Shown here: in pieces, positions 26,431 through 34,111 of the stretch
How the letters are laid out: every line of letters begins with the position of its first letter
How positions within the stretch are numbered: position 1 is the stretch's first letter
Assembly: GCA_002163975.1 (NCBI GenBank)
Contig: CP019636.1
Coordinates: 4,165,001-4,229,000 of the forward strand
Reading direction: 5' to 3'
Source: Nostocales cyanobacterium HT-58-2
GTDB taxonomy: Bacteria > Cyanobacteriota > Cyanobacteriia > Cyanobacteriales > Nostocaceae
DNA: 64,000 nucleotides
The notes under the pieces: generated by a model
What the model saw: only the letters and a program-made list of their open reading frames with translations
Database searches by the model: none
What the model was told of the DNA's origin: nothing
Position numbers and translations under genes: made by a program

Positions 26431-26913
26431 ATGGCTACACTGAAAAAACCTGATCTGAGCGATCCAAAGTTAAGAGCCAAACTGGCGAAAGGCATGGGTC
26501 ACAACTACTATGGCGAACCAGCTTGGCCTAATGACCTGCTGTACGTCTTCCCAGTTGTGATTATGGGGTCATTCGCTTGTATAGTGGCTCTATCTGTGTT
26601 AGACCCCGCAATGACTGGAGAACCAGCCAATCCCTTCGCTACACCGCTGGAAATTCTACCAGAATGGTATCTTTACCCTGTATTTCAGATTTTGCGTTCA
26701 GTTCCTAACAAACTCTTAGGGGTATTATTAATGGCTTCCGTACCCCTGGGGCTAATTCTTGTTCCCTTTATTGAGAACGTGAATAAGTTCCAAAACCCCT
26801 TCCGCCGTCCAGTAGCGACTACAGTATTTTTAGTTGGCACATTGGTTACTCTGTGGCTTGGAATTGGTGCGACTTTCCCAATTGATAAGTCCTTCACCTT
26901 TGGACTGTTCTAA
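26431..26913 (+). CDS. petD: Cytochrome b6f complex subunit IV
   Basis: The protein has 160 residues, the standard length. It has three transmembrane helices. It begins MATLKKPDLSDPKLRAKLAK and contains the PEWYLYPVFQILRS segment, including the conserved PEWY at the plastoquinol oxidation site. It forms the b6f core with cytochrome b6. AGGAG lies upstream of the ATG. The 194-bp gap from petB holds no gene. Confidence 0.98.
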   Translation: MATLKKPDLSDPKLRAKLAKGMGHNYYGEPAWPNDLLYVFPVVIMGSFACIVALSVLDPAMTGEPANPFATPLEILPEWYLYPVFQILRSVPNKLLGVLLMASVPLGLILVPFIENVNKFQNPFRRPVATTVFLVGTLVTLWLGIGATFPIDKSFTFGLF

Positions 26914-27269
26914 AATTAGTCACCCTTTGGGTTTGTGCCCTGCCTACAGAGGGTCTACGCTGTTAGCGCAGCTCCTCAGTAGGAGGTAACGAAACGCTAA
27001 GTGTACACCTGCGGCACCCTTAGCACTCACATCAGTTGCTCATGGAGGTCAACCTCCGCGTACTGGTCTTAGCCCAAAGCGTTTTGACGCCTGTGAGTTT
27101 CTCGTCAAGTGCTGAATGTGCTTTTCCGGAGAAATTAACAGGCGTCAATTTTAGTAGTCCAGGTTGCATCTCGGCTTTTCATTTTGTATACAGATGTCAT
27201 TTCAGAATCTCAAGTCTGTAATATACAAAAGGTACAAACTTTCACTTACTTATATTCAAGTCAAGGTCA
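26914..27269 (+). other. Intergenic region after petD, no supported gene
   Basis: These 356 bp include a GC-rich stretch (26940-27020) resembling dispersed nostocalean repeats (ACGCTGTTAGCGCAGC) and an AT-rich part that must hold the promoter of the next gene. Short open frames of about 60 codons at 27036-27349 show no protein-like features. Confidence 0.5.
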
Positions 27270-27713
27270 ATGCTAAGCAGAGTGCAGCAAGACCATCTGA
27301 CGGTGAAGAGCGAACTAAAGCTTCTCAACCAGGTGCAACAATGGTTTGAACAATTTTGTCTACAACACTTGCCTCAACTTGGTTGGTCAGAAAGCCAACT
27401 CTATCGCCTCAATTTAGCATTAGCAGAAGGCTTTACTAACGCCGTGCGTCATGCTCATAATGCTTTACCACCGGAAACAACCATAGAGATTGATGTTGCT
27501 TTGTGGATTGATCGGTTGGAGATTAGAATCTGGGATTATGGAAAACCCTTTAACCCAGATGCGATAGTAGAGCCAGAGCCAGGGACTCTCCAAGTAGGGG
27601 GATATGGATGGTTTCTCCTGCGGCGCTTGGCTGACAACGTTGTCTACGAACGTGGTGCGGATGGCAGAAATTGCCTGCTCATCGTCAAATATGGTTTACA
27701 AGGGCAGCAGTAA
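27270..27713 (+). CDS. Anti-sigma factor/serine kinase of the RsbW (HATPase) family
   Basis: The protein has 147 residues. The GHKL ATPase blocks are visible: N box LNLALAEGFTNAVRHAH, G1 box IWDYGKPFNPDAI, and G2 box VGGYGWFLLRRLADNVVYER. Proteins of this class phosphorylate anti-anti-sigma (STAS) partners and sequester sigma factors or other regulators. No STAS or PP2C partner gene is adjacent, so its network must be elsewhere. The start ATG 27270 is preceded by CAAGG. A hairpin follows at 27763. Confidence 0.87.
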   Translation: MLSRVQQDHLTVKSELKLLNQVQQWFEQFCLQHLPQLGWSESQLYRLNLALAEGFTNAVRHAHNALPPETTIEIDVALWIDRLEIRIWDYGKPFNPDAIVEPEPGTLQVGGYGWFLLRRLADNVVYERGADGRNCLLIVKYGLQGQQ

Positions 27714-27762
27714 GGACAAACAAAAACAAGCAAAAAAATGCAGGGTGTTCTAAAGCTTTGGG

Positions 27763-27799
27763 AAAGTAGGGAGTATCAGAGGAAAATACTCCCCACTTT
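27763..27799. terminator. Hairpin after the RsbW-type gene
   Basis: Arms AAAGTAGGGAGTAT and ATACTCCCCACTTT (14 bp, one mismatch) enclose a 9-nt loop, 50 bp after the stop codon. Confidence 0.55.
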
Positions 27800-27867
27800 G
27801 CCTACAAAATCATATTTTGCCTTTAACTTAGTATAAATATAATGGTTTAGAGATTCGGTACCAAACT

Positions 27868-28995
27868 TTGTACAAAAAAGTCCATCAAGTCTTTGTGTTT
27901 ATACAAGTTTTTGAACAAGAAGGCGGAATTCAATCATATGTGAAGGATATTTTTCGGGCTTATTTAGCATTTAACGAACCTTTATATGCAGAAGTCTTTT
28001 TACTTAGGGATAGTCCTAGCTGCTCAAATCCTTTTGAATCAGAACGCTTAAAATTTCATTACTTCAAATCCTGGTCTCGCCAACTGGAACGAGTCAGTAT
28101 GACTATGGCGTTATTTTCCCATCTGGTGCGCCAGCGACCCCAGTACGTCTTCTGCGGTCATGTCAATCTTGCACCTCTAGTTGGTATGTTGTGCCAATTT
28201 TTAAGAATTCCTTACACAGTTATGACTCATGGCAAAGAGGTTTGGCAACCTTTACCAACCGCCATGAAAACCAATCTGCAAAAAGCAGCGCAGATTTGGA
28301 CAGTCAGCCGTTACACTCGTCAAGTCGCCTGTGCTAATAATAACCTTGACCCTAACAAAGTCAAACTTTTACCTTGTGCTGTCAATGGTCATGATTTTTC
28401 TCCAGGAGTAAAATCGACTGTGTTGTTGGCGCGCTACGGTTTGGTAGGAGCAAAAGTGCTGATGACTGTGGCACGATTATGGTCAGGCGACATTTATAAA
28501 GGTGTGGATGTCACAATTCAGGCACTAGCACAAATTAGTAACGTTTTCCCGGAAGTCAAATATTTAGTCATTGGTCGTGGTGATGATCAACCTCGATTAG
28601 CTCAACTTGCTCAAGATTTAGGTGTTGCCGATCGCGTTATCTTTGCTGGATTTGTACTGAAACAAGAATTGGTAGAACATTATCGGCTTGCCGATGCTTA
28701 CGTGATGCCTTCTCAAGAGGGCTTTGGTATTGTTTATCTAGAGGCAATGGCTTGTGGTGTGCCTGTGCTCTCTGGTGACGCAGATGGCTCAGCCGATCCG
28801 TTACAGGATGGTAAACTAGGATGGCGAGTACCACACCGCGATCCAAATGCAGTAGCAGCAGCTTGTATAGAAATACTCAAAGGAGATGATCAACGTTGTG
28901 ATGGGCAATGGCTGCGGGAACAGGCGATCGCCTTATTTGGAATCGATGCTTTCCAAAAGCGTTTAAAAGAGCAGCTTTTTTCCTTGAGTCACTGA
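27868..28995 (+). CDS. GT4-family glycosyltransferase
   Basis: The protein has 375 residues with a GT-B fold. N-terminal half: EQEGGIQSYVKDIFRAYLAF with the glycine-rich acceptor loop, then VMTHGKEVWQPLP. C-terminal half: LMTVARLWSGDIYKGVDVTI, YLVIGRGDDQPRLAQLA, and the nucleotide-sugar EX7E region PSQEGFGIVYLEAMACGVPV. It transfers a sugar in polysaccharide, glycolipid or cell-wall synthesis; donor and acceptor cannot be read. The start is TTG 27868, the first in-frame start after the upstream stop; GTG 27895 is the alternative. It stands alone, with no glycan cluster around it. Confidence 0.85.
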   Translation: MYKKVHQVFVFIQVFEQEGGIQSYVKDIFRAYLAFNEPLYAEVFLLRDSPSCSNPFESERLKFHYFKSWSRQLERVSMTMALFSHLVRQRPQYVFCGHVNLAPLVGMLCQFLRIPYTVMTHGKEVWQPLPTAMKTNLQKAAQIWTVSRYTRQVACANNNLDPNKVKLLPCAVNGHDFSPGVKSTVLLARYGLVGAKVLMTVARLWSGDIYKGVDVTIQALAQISNVFPEVKYLVIGRGDDQPRLAQLAQDLGVADRVIFAGFVLKQELVEHYRLADAYVMPSQEGFGIVYLEAMACGVPVLSGDADGSADPLQDGKLGWRVPHRDPNAVAAACIEILKGDDQRCDGQWLREQAIALFGIDAFQKRLKEQLFSLSH

Positions 28996-29118
28996 AGCAT
29001 CGGTAAAAGCCCATCTTTGTTGAGTTTTATGACTAATTTCTATTAGCACTGAACGAGTAACTATTGACTTTTGAGTAAAATCGCTATCCTAGAGGGAGAG
29101 CAAGAAGACATTTAAAAA

Positions 29119-29490
29119 ATGAGCCTTAAAACGTTTCAGTTAAATCTGTCTAATTTACGCCCTTGGCTCACTTTGCTGGCAATTACATGGTTGCTGGCGT
29201 CATTAGGCTTGGGCTGGTTGGTTAACTCCTTGCTAATTATTGTTGGGCTACTGTTGTTGGCACCCATTCTCGTATTTTTTGGGTTTCGCCTGTGGCTGCA
29301 ATACAACTTGGTAACTGATCAATGTCCCGTTTGTAGATATGAATTTACAGGTTTAAATCATAATCAGTTGCAGTGCCCTAACTGTGGGGAACAGTTGTTG
29401 GTACAACAAGGGCATTTTCAGCGCTTCACACCAGAAGGCACAATTGATGTGACAGCGGTCGAAGTATCTAGCAAATCACTCGAGGATTAG
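29119..29490 (+). CDS. Small membrane protein with C-terminal zinc ribbon
   Basis: The protein has 123 residues. Two hydrophobic helices span about residues 14-60 (LTLLAITWLLASLGLGWLV and LLIIVGLLLLAPILVFFGF). A CPVC...CPNC zinc ribbon follows (residues about 74-95). The N-terminal Met is followed by a short polar stretch. The function is unknown; the cytosolic zinc ribbon could bind protein or RNA. It lies 123 bp after the glycosyltransferase gene on the same strand. Confidence 0.8.
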   Translation: MSLKTFQLNLSNLRPWLTLLAITWLLASLGLGWLVNSLLIIVGLLLLAPILVFFGFRLWLQYNLVTDQCPVCRYEFTGLNHNQLQCPNCGEQLLVQQGHFQRFTPEGTIDVTAVEVSSKSLED

Positions 29491-29719
29491 TCATTAGTTA
29501 AAAAAATGACTTTGTAAAGTGAAGTTTAATGTCCATTCACTCTTCTCTCCTGACTTTTGACCAAAGAGACAGGGAAGCAGAGTGCAGGGGAGAAAGAGTT
29601 AATGGGCGTTAACTTCCTCTCCTGTGCTCCCTGCTCGCAAGCGTTCGCGTAGCGTGCCCGGAGGGCTCAGCGGGCTCCCTCCGTTCGGACTTCTCTCTGC
29701 TTCTTCGTTGTTCGTTTTC

Positions 29720-30097
29720 TTACTCAAAATTGATGTTATTAAGTTGCATATAACTTAATAACCAGTTTGCAGCTGTTGCCCTCCGCGTTTCCCGAGGTCC
29801 AAATGTACCAATTTTATACCCTTTAAAACTCAGTTTTTCTTTCAAGAGTTGTTTATTCTCCGGAGGAATGGAACGAGTCAGCTTAACTGTTGCAGGGCGA
29901 CTGTCGATAAAATCTGGTGGTTGTGGGTATTCATCCCGCCATTCTGGTGCTACATCACGTGTGTCCCACTCTCCTGTAGAGGAGTCGTAGCGATACCCCA
30001 AGCAATGCCATACCAATTGGTTGACTGTAGCATCATCAATGTCTTCATTGAGAATAGCCCAAATAGTTTCTGTCTTGAGTGGTGGCAAGTTAGACAT
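29720..30097 (-). CDS. DUF1823-like conserved protein of cyanobacteria and plastids
   Basis: From ATG 30097 the protein has 125 residues: MSNLPPLKTETIWAILNEDI, then VNQLVWHCLGYRYDSSTGEW, then RRATAANWLLSYM near the end. This pattern fits a small soluble family conserved in cyanobacteria and chloroplast-bearing plants, which I recall as DUF1823. Its function is not known. The upstream TTG at 30103 only adds two residues. It is divergent from acyP, with a 78-bp spacer. The 29491-29719 region after it holds repeats only. Confidence 0.72.
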   Translation of the reverse strand: MSNLPPLKTETIWAILNEDIDDATVNQLVWHCLGYRYDSSTGEWDTRDVAPEWRDEYPQPPDFIDSRPATVKLTRSIPPENKQLLKEKLSFKGYKIGTFGPRETRRATAANWLLSYMQLNNINFE

Positions 30098-30175
30098 ACA
30101 CAAGTGAGTTGGAATTCAGAATTCTCTAGTGCAATAAAAAGGTTAGACTGGAGATAGTAAAGACTTGACCAGTTA

Positions 30176-30496
30176 ATGCAGAATACCACACCGCATCCAA
30201 AGCTAGTCCGCGTTCATGTCTTCATTTCTGGGAGAGTTCAAGGAGTGGGCTATCGCTACTCCACCGTGGATACAGCGTCCCAACTGGGATTAACAGGTTG
30301 GGTGCGCAATCTCCCCGATGGTCGCGTAGAAGCAGTGTTTGAAGGAAGCCAGAGCGTTGTAGAAGAGATGATCCGCTGGTGTTACCAAGGACCACCCGCT
30401 GCTATGGTTAAAGATGTATTAGTAGAATACGAAGAACCTGAAGGATTACGGGGATTTGATGTCAGGCGTTTTGAGAAGTCCTCACAGGATCAATAA
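30176..30496 (+). CDS. acyP: Acylphosphatase
   Basis: The protein has 106 residues. The catalytic signature is complete: VFISGRVQGVGYRYSTVDTA, with the Arg that binds phosphate, and the conserved Asn in GLTGWVRNLPDGRVEAVFEG. It hydrolyses acyl phosphates in the cytosol. Its last 35 nt overlap the 3' end of the convergent alcohol dehydrogenase gene. Confidence 0.93.
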   Translation: MQNTTPHPKLVRVHVFISGRVQGVGYRYSTVDTASQLGLTGWVRNLPDGRVEAVFEGSQSVVEEMIRWCYQGPPAAMVKDVLVEYEEPEGLRGFDVRRFEKSSQDQ

Positions 30497-31487
30497 CCAA
30501 CACTGCAGTTCCTTTGATTTTGCCATTGCGAATTGCATCCAAAGCCTCATTTGCTTGATTCAACGGGAAAGGATTTATCTCCGTGCGGATGGGAACTTGC
30601 GGGGCTAATGCAAGAAACTCCTCTCCATCTTTGCGAGTGAGATTTGCAACAGACCGCAACACTCTTTCTTCCCAAAGAATTTCATAGGGAAAAGATGGAA
30701 TATCGCTCATGTGGATACCAGCACAAACCACCACACCGCCTTTAGCAACGGCACGCAAAGCAGCTGGTACGAGTTTGCCGACCGGAGCAAAAATAATCGC
30801 TGCATCTAGGGGTTCTGGAGGTAATGCGTCTGAGTCACCTGCCCAGGTTGCACCTAGGTGACGTGCAAACTCTTGTCCTTGGGTATCACCAGAACGGGTA
30901 AAGGCAAAGACTTGACGACCTTGATAACGAGCAAGTTGAATCAAAATGTGGGCAGATGAACCAAAGCCATAAAAACCGAGTTTTTCAGCATCGCCAGTCA
31001 TTCTGTAAGCACGATAGCCAATTAAGCCTCCACACAGCAACGGCGCAGCTTGTAAATCAGGATAGTCACCAGGAATGGGAAAGCAAAAACTTTCCTCAGC
31101 AACAGTGTACTCTGCATAACCGCCGTCAAGGTTGTAGCCTGTGAACTGGGCATAATCACACAGGTTTTCACGTCCAGAAAGACAGTAGCGACAGTGATTG
31201 CAAGTATGACCTAACCAAGGAACACCAACGCGATCGCCCACTTTATATCTTTTCGCACGTTCACCAATTGCCTCCACTGTACCCACAATTTGATGCCCAG
31301 GTACCAAAGGGAGTTTTGGATGCGTCAATTCCCCATCTACAATATGTAAATCTGTACGACAAACAGCGCAAGCATGAATATGAATTAGTACTTGCTCTGG
31401 TAATGGTTGTGGTATTGGCAAATCAGCTAACCGCAGGGGTTTTTGCGGTGCCTCTAAAATCATCGCACGCATAAGCCATTGACTCAT
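30462..31487 (-). CDS. Zinc-dependent alcohol dehydrogenase (MDR superfamily)
   Basis: The protein has 341 residues. The catalytic zinc ligands are in CAVCRTDLH and LVPGHQIVG. The structural zinc set is CNHCRYCLSGRENLC. The nucleotide fold is slightly unusual: the glycine loop reads GFYGFGSSAHILIQLA. Such enzymes oxidise primary alcohols with NAD(P)+. A direct repeat of the pcxA 3' end lies immediately before its start codon. It and acyP overlap tail to tail. Confidence 0.9.
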   Translation of the reverse strand: MSQWLMRAMILEAPQKPLRLADLPIPQPLPEQVLIHIHACAVCRTDLHIVDGELTHPKLPLVPGHQIVGTVEAIGERAKRYKVGDRVGVPWLGHTCNHCRYCLSGRENLCDYAQFTGYNLDGGYAEYTVAEESFCFPIPGDYPDLQAAPLLCGGLIGYRAYRMTGDAEKLGFYGFGSSAHILIQLARYQGRQVFAFTRSGDTQGQEFARHLGATWAGDSDALPPEPLDAAIIFAPVGKLVPAALRAVAKGGVVVCAGIHMSDIPSFPYEILWEERVLRSVANLTRKDGEEFLALAPQVPIRTEINPFPLNQANEALDAIRNGKIKGTAVLVIDPVRTSQNA

Positions 31488-31490
31488 TTA

Positions 31491-31530
31491 TTTCTTTCAA
31501 TGTAGCCAATGCTGAAGGAGACAATCGACT
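31491..31530. repeat. 40-bp direct repeat copy 1 (duplicate of the pcxA 3' end)
   Basis: Identical to 31701-31740, 210 bp away. On the minus strand it encodes the same SRLSPSALATLKE as the PcxA C-terminus but is separated from any frame of its own. It ends 4 bp before the alcohol dehydrogenase ATG. Confidence 0.95.
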
Positions 31531-31689
31531 TGATTTTTGTTATGGGTGTGCGATCAATGGATAAAGTTGAATTCAATCAGCAAAAAGGCTGTTTACTTTA
31601 TCATTTCAGTGATTCGCACATTCATTTTAGTGTTTTCCGCAAGTAAAATGGCTATTTGCTTTCTCAATTTGCCCGTTTACTTTCTTATT

Positions 31690-32976
31690 TCATTCGCTCA
31701 TTTCTTTCAATGTAGCCAATGCTGAAGGAGACAATCGACTCAGATAGCGAAATATCCAGTATTTAAAAATTGTGTCCAAAACCACAGGAAAAGTCGCAAT
31801 AAACATAAATATCGCATCTCTATTTGCTGGAAGCCCCATATGTTCTGCAAATCCTTCCAAAAGAACTTCCCAACCATGTGGCGAGTGAAATCCAACAAAT
31901 ATATCTGTAAACAAAATAATTATGAAAGCTTTAGCACTGTCACTCAAACCATAGACAATATCATCCATAAAAGATTTCACAATCACAATTTCTCTTTTGC
32001 TTGTCACAATAACTAATGCAAAAGCTATGAGTGATAGTATATCAGCAAGGACATTGCTAATAGCTTTATTACTTTTTTCTTTAAAATCTTGAGCAATTTC
32101 ACGAGCTTTGTTTTTGATTTTTTCTTCTATTGTATCTAAAGAATTTGGTGGTAATTTACGAATCAAACTCTCAAATTTCAGCTTTTCTTCAAAAACTTTT
32201 AATTCCTTAAATGCTTCTTCTTCCATTTCATAATTTAGAAAAATTTGACTCGAATTTTCACCTCTAATTCGCTCTACAATAGGACTAAATAAAAATTGCT
32301 TAGAAATATTCTGAGTTAAAAGTGGTACAAGCACTAGCATCACCAGAAATCTTACAGCAGTTCTCGTCCTCTTTCTAGAAATTTGAAAATTTTGAACAAA
32401 TTGCTCTTCTGCTTGTGGAGAAAAATCCGACTTAATTTTATTCAGTGTTCTCCCAATTGATCTAGGAAAGAATCCTGTTTTCTTAAAAACTGGGTCAACT
32501 TTCATGCCATTTGCAGAAGAAGAAGCTGACTGATTGTTAACTTCGTTTTGATTAATTTGTAATGGTTGAGAGACCACTAGCACTTCGTCATTAATATTTT
32601 TGTCATTGTCTCCAATATATTTGGATATCACCTCATCTATAAAATTTAACCTTTCTAAAAAAGCAGAATTTGAAATATTTAAAAAAGAAGAACTTAAACG
32701 TAGTTCTGCTAATTTCACCTTTATAATAATTAAATTTTTATTAAGAGAATCTTGCCAATAACCCATGACATTATCAGTGTAATGAGCTGATTCTGAAGAT
32801 ATCTTTTGACCATTAAAATGTTCTATTTCAATATTTTTAATTATATTAGCAGCCTGATAAGCTTCAGAAAGAGCTCTTTCTGGCGTATCTAACAACCATT
32901 TGTTACCAGCCTGTAAGTATTCTTGAATTTTTTGGCGGATTAACCTGGTACTTTTTTTGAAAAATGAACTTTTCAT
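31690..32976 (-). CDS. pcxA: Proton extrusion protein PcxA (CemA/CotA family)
   Basis: The protein has 428 residues. A long charged N-terminal region is followed by about four membrane helices (LVMLVLVPLLTQNISKQFLF, NVLADILSLIAFALVIVTSK, AFIIILFTDIFVGFHSPHGW and RDAIFMFIATFPVVLDTIFK). The block IFVGFHSPHGWEVLLE is characteristic of the CemA family. PcxA is needed for light-induced proton extrusion and indirectly for inorganic carbon uptake, acting at the plasma membrane. Its last coding bases are repeated at 31491-31530. The beta-carbonic anhydrase gene upstream on the same strand fits a carbon-acquisition neighbourhood. Confidence 0.93.
   Translation of the reverse strand: MKSSFFKKSTRLIRQKIQEYLQAGNKWLLDTPERALSEAYQAANIIKNIEIEHFNGQKISSESAHYTDNVMGYWQDSLNKNLIIIKVKLAELRLSSSFLNISNSAFLERLNFIDEVISKYIGDNDKNINDEVLVVSQPLQINQNEVNNQSASSSANGMKVDPVFKKTGFFPRSIGRTLNKIKSDFSPQAEEQFVQNFQISRKRTRTAVRFLVMLVLVPLLTQNISKQFLFSPIVERIRGENSSQIFLNYEMEEEAFKELKVFEEKLKFESLIRKLPPNSLDTIEEKIKNKAREIAQDFKEKSNKAISNVLADILSLIAFALVIVTSKREIVIVKSFMDDIVYGLSDSAKAFIIILFTDIFVGFHSPHGWEVLLEGFAEHMGLPANRDAIFMFIATFPVVLDTIFKYWIFRYLSRLSPSALATLKEMSE
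31701..31740. repeat. 40-bp direct repeat copy 2 (inside the pcxA 3' end)
   Basis: This is the coding copy of the repeat at 31491-31530. Both copies are on the same strand orientation and identical over 40 bp. Confidence 0.95.
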
Positions 32977-33047
32977 GACAATATAAATTGACTATGTAGT
33001 GATATCTGTGTTGGGATGCCGTTGTTTTAATATATTTAAAGATTGAG

Positions 33048-33092
33048 AAGGGCTAATGAGTAATAATTCTTGTTTCTTACTCATTAGCCCTT
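33048..33092. terminator. Perfect 16-bp hairpin between carbonic anhydrase and pcxA genes
   Basis: AAGGGCTAATGAGTAA and its reverse complement enclose a 13-nt loop and are followed on the + strand by TATTTTTATT. It lies 27 bp past the carbonic anhydrase stop on the minus strand, so it can terminate that transcript before pcxA. Confidence 0.65.
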
Positions 33093-33118
33093 ATTTTTAT
33101 TAAATAGAGAGCTTATTC

Positions 33119-33796
33119 TTATTCTGAGTGTACACCGATAAGAGGATTTGGAACAGGGAATGGACGATTTTGTAAAAGTTTAAATTGTTTTGTGCTTGCG
33201 TCATATGCGAAAACTTCTCCACTCTCAATTTCGTAAATCCAGGCATGAAGAGTGAGTTGACCACTGTGAAGTTTAGAGCGAATGACTGGGTAAGTTTCCA
33301 GGTTTTCTATCTGTGTTAGTATATTTTGTTCAATTGTAATTTTCAATAGTTTATCACTAGGATAATCCTTGTAGTTGTCTAAGACAAGACGACGAGTGGG
33401 TTCGCCATAATGCTTCAACCAATCGTACACTAAAGGCATCTGCTGAGCAAGATTACCTATTTGTAATAATCCTTTCATTGCTCCGCAGTGAGAATGACCG
33501 CAAATAACAATATCCCTAATACCTAAAGCTTGAACAGCATATTCTATGCCTGCACCTTCGCCACTATTCAGTGTTCCATAAGGTGGAATAATATTACCAA
33601 TATTACGAATAACAAATAATTCCCCAGGTTGGGTTTGAGTTATTAAATTAGGGTCAATGCGAGAGTCCGAACAAGTGATAAGTAAAACTTCAGGGCTCTG
33701 ACCATGAGACAACTGCTCGAATAACTCTCGGTGTGTGATGAAATAGTTATCATGAAATTCATTTAGACCCGCAATTAAGCGTTTTATAGGCACCAT
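33119..33796 (-). CDS. Beta-carbonic anhydrase
   Basis: The protein has 225 residues. Zinc ligands are C42 (ITC42SD44SR46), H101 and C104 (CGH101SHC104GAM), with the D44-R46 dyad complete. It interconverts CO2 and bicarbonate. At 225 residues it lacks the long C-terminal extension of the carboxysomal CcaA type, so a cytosolic or other location is more likely. No signal peptide is visible. It sits upstream of pcxA on the same strand. Confidence 0.93.
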   Translation of the reverse strand: MVPIKRLIAGLNEFHDNYFITHRELFEQLSHGQSPEVLLITCSDSRIDPNLITQTQPGELFVIRNIGNIIPPYGTLNSGEGAGIEYAVQALGIRDIVICGHSHCGAMKGLLQIGNLAQQMPLVYDWLKHYGEPTRRLVLDNYKDYPSDKLLKITIEQNILTQIENLETYPVIRSKLHSGQLTLHAWIYEIESGEVFAYDASTKQFKLLQNRPFPVPNPLIGVHSE

Positions 33797-34111
33797 TTAA
33801 TTCCTCTCACCACAAAATGTAATGTCTTTACTTTTAGACTTCATAATTCTTAACCTTGTTTCCAGAAAAGTTATATCAATTTTTTTGAAAATTTTTCAAG
33901 TTCATATTCTCCCTTAAACCCAATAGCAAGAAGTAGGTCAAGAGAAAATAGTTTTGGCAAAGACTGAAGAATTTCTAAATCTGATTAAAGAAAAATTGCC
34001 AGCATTCCTAAAAAGAGAAACAACACTGGCTTTCAGATTGGTATGACTAATTTTTAATTCTTCACAGTATCTTATTTGAAATTTTAAATTTCTTCTTAGA
34101 TGACAGACAAA
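33797..34111. other. Intergenic region with a possible short coding remnant
   Basis: These 315 bp are AT-rich. On the plus strand 33951-34047 reads as LAKTEEFLNLIKEKLPAFLK followed by a few more codons and a stop. It looks like the N-terminus of a small helical protein with the rest missing. I cannot name the family and only note it as a possible remnant. Confidence 0.3.

Noticed and set aside
26940..27020. GC-rich stretch after petD considered as a tRNA or small RNA gene
   Set aside because: No cloverleaf or acceptor stem can be folded by eye; it resembles dispersed repeats found elsewhere in the window.
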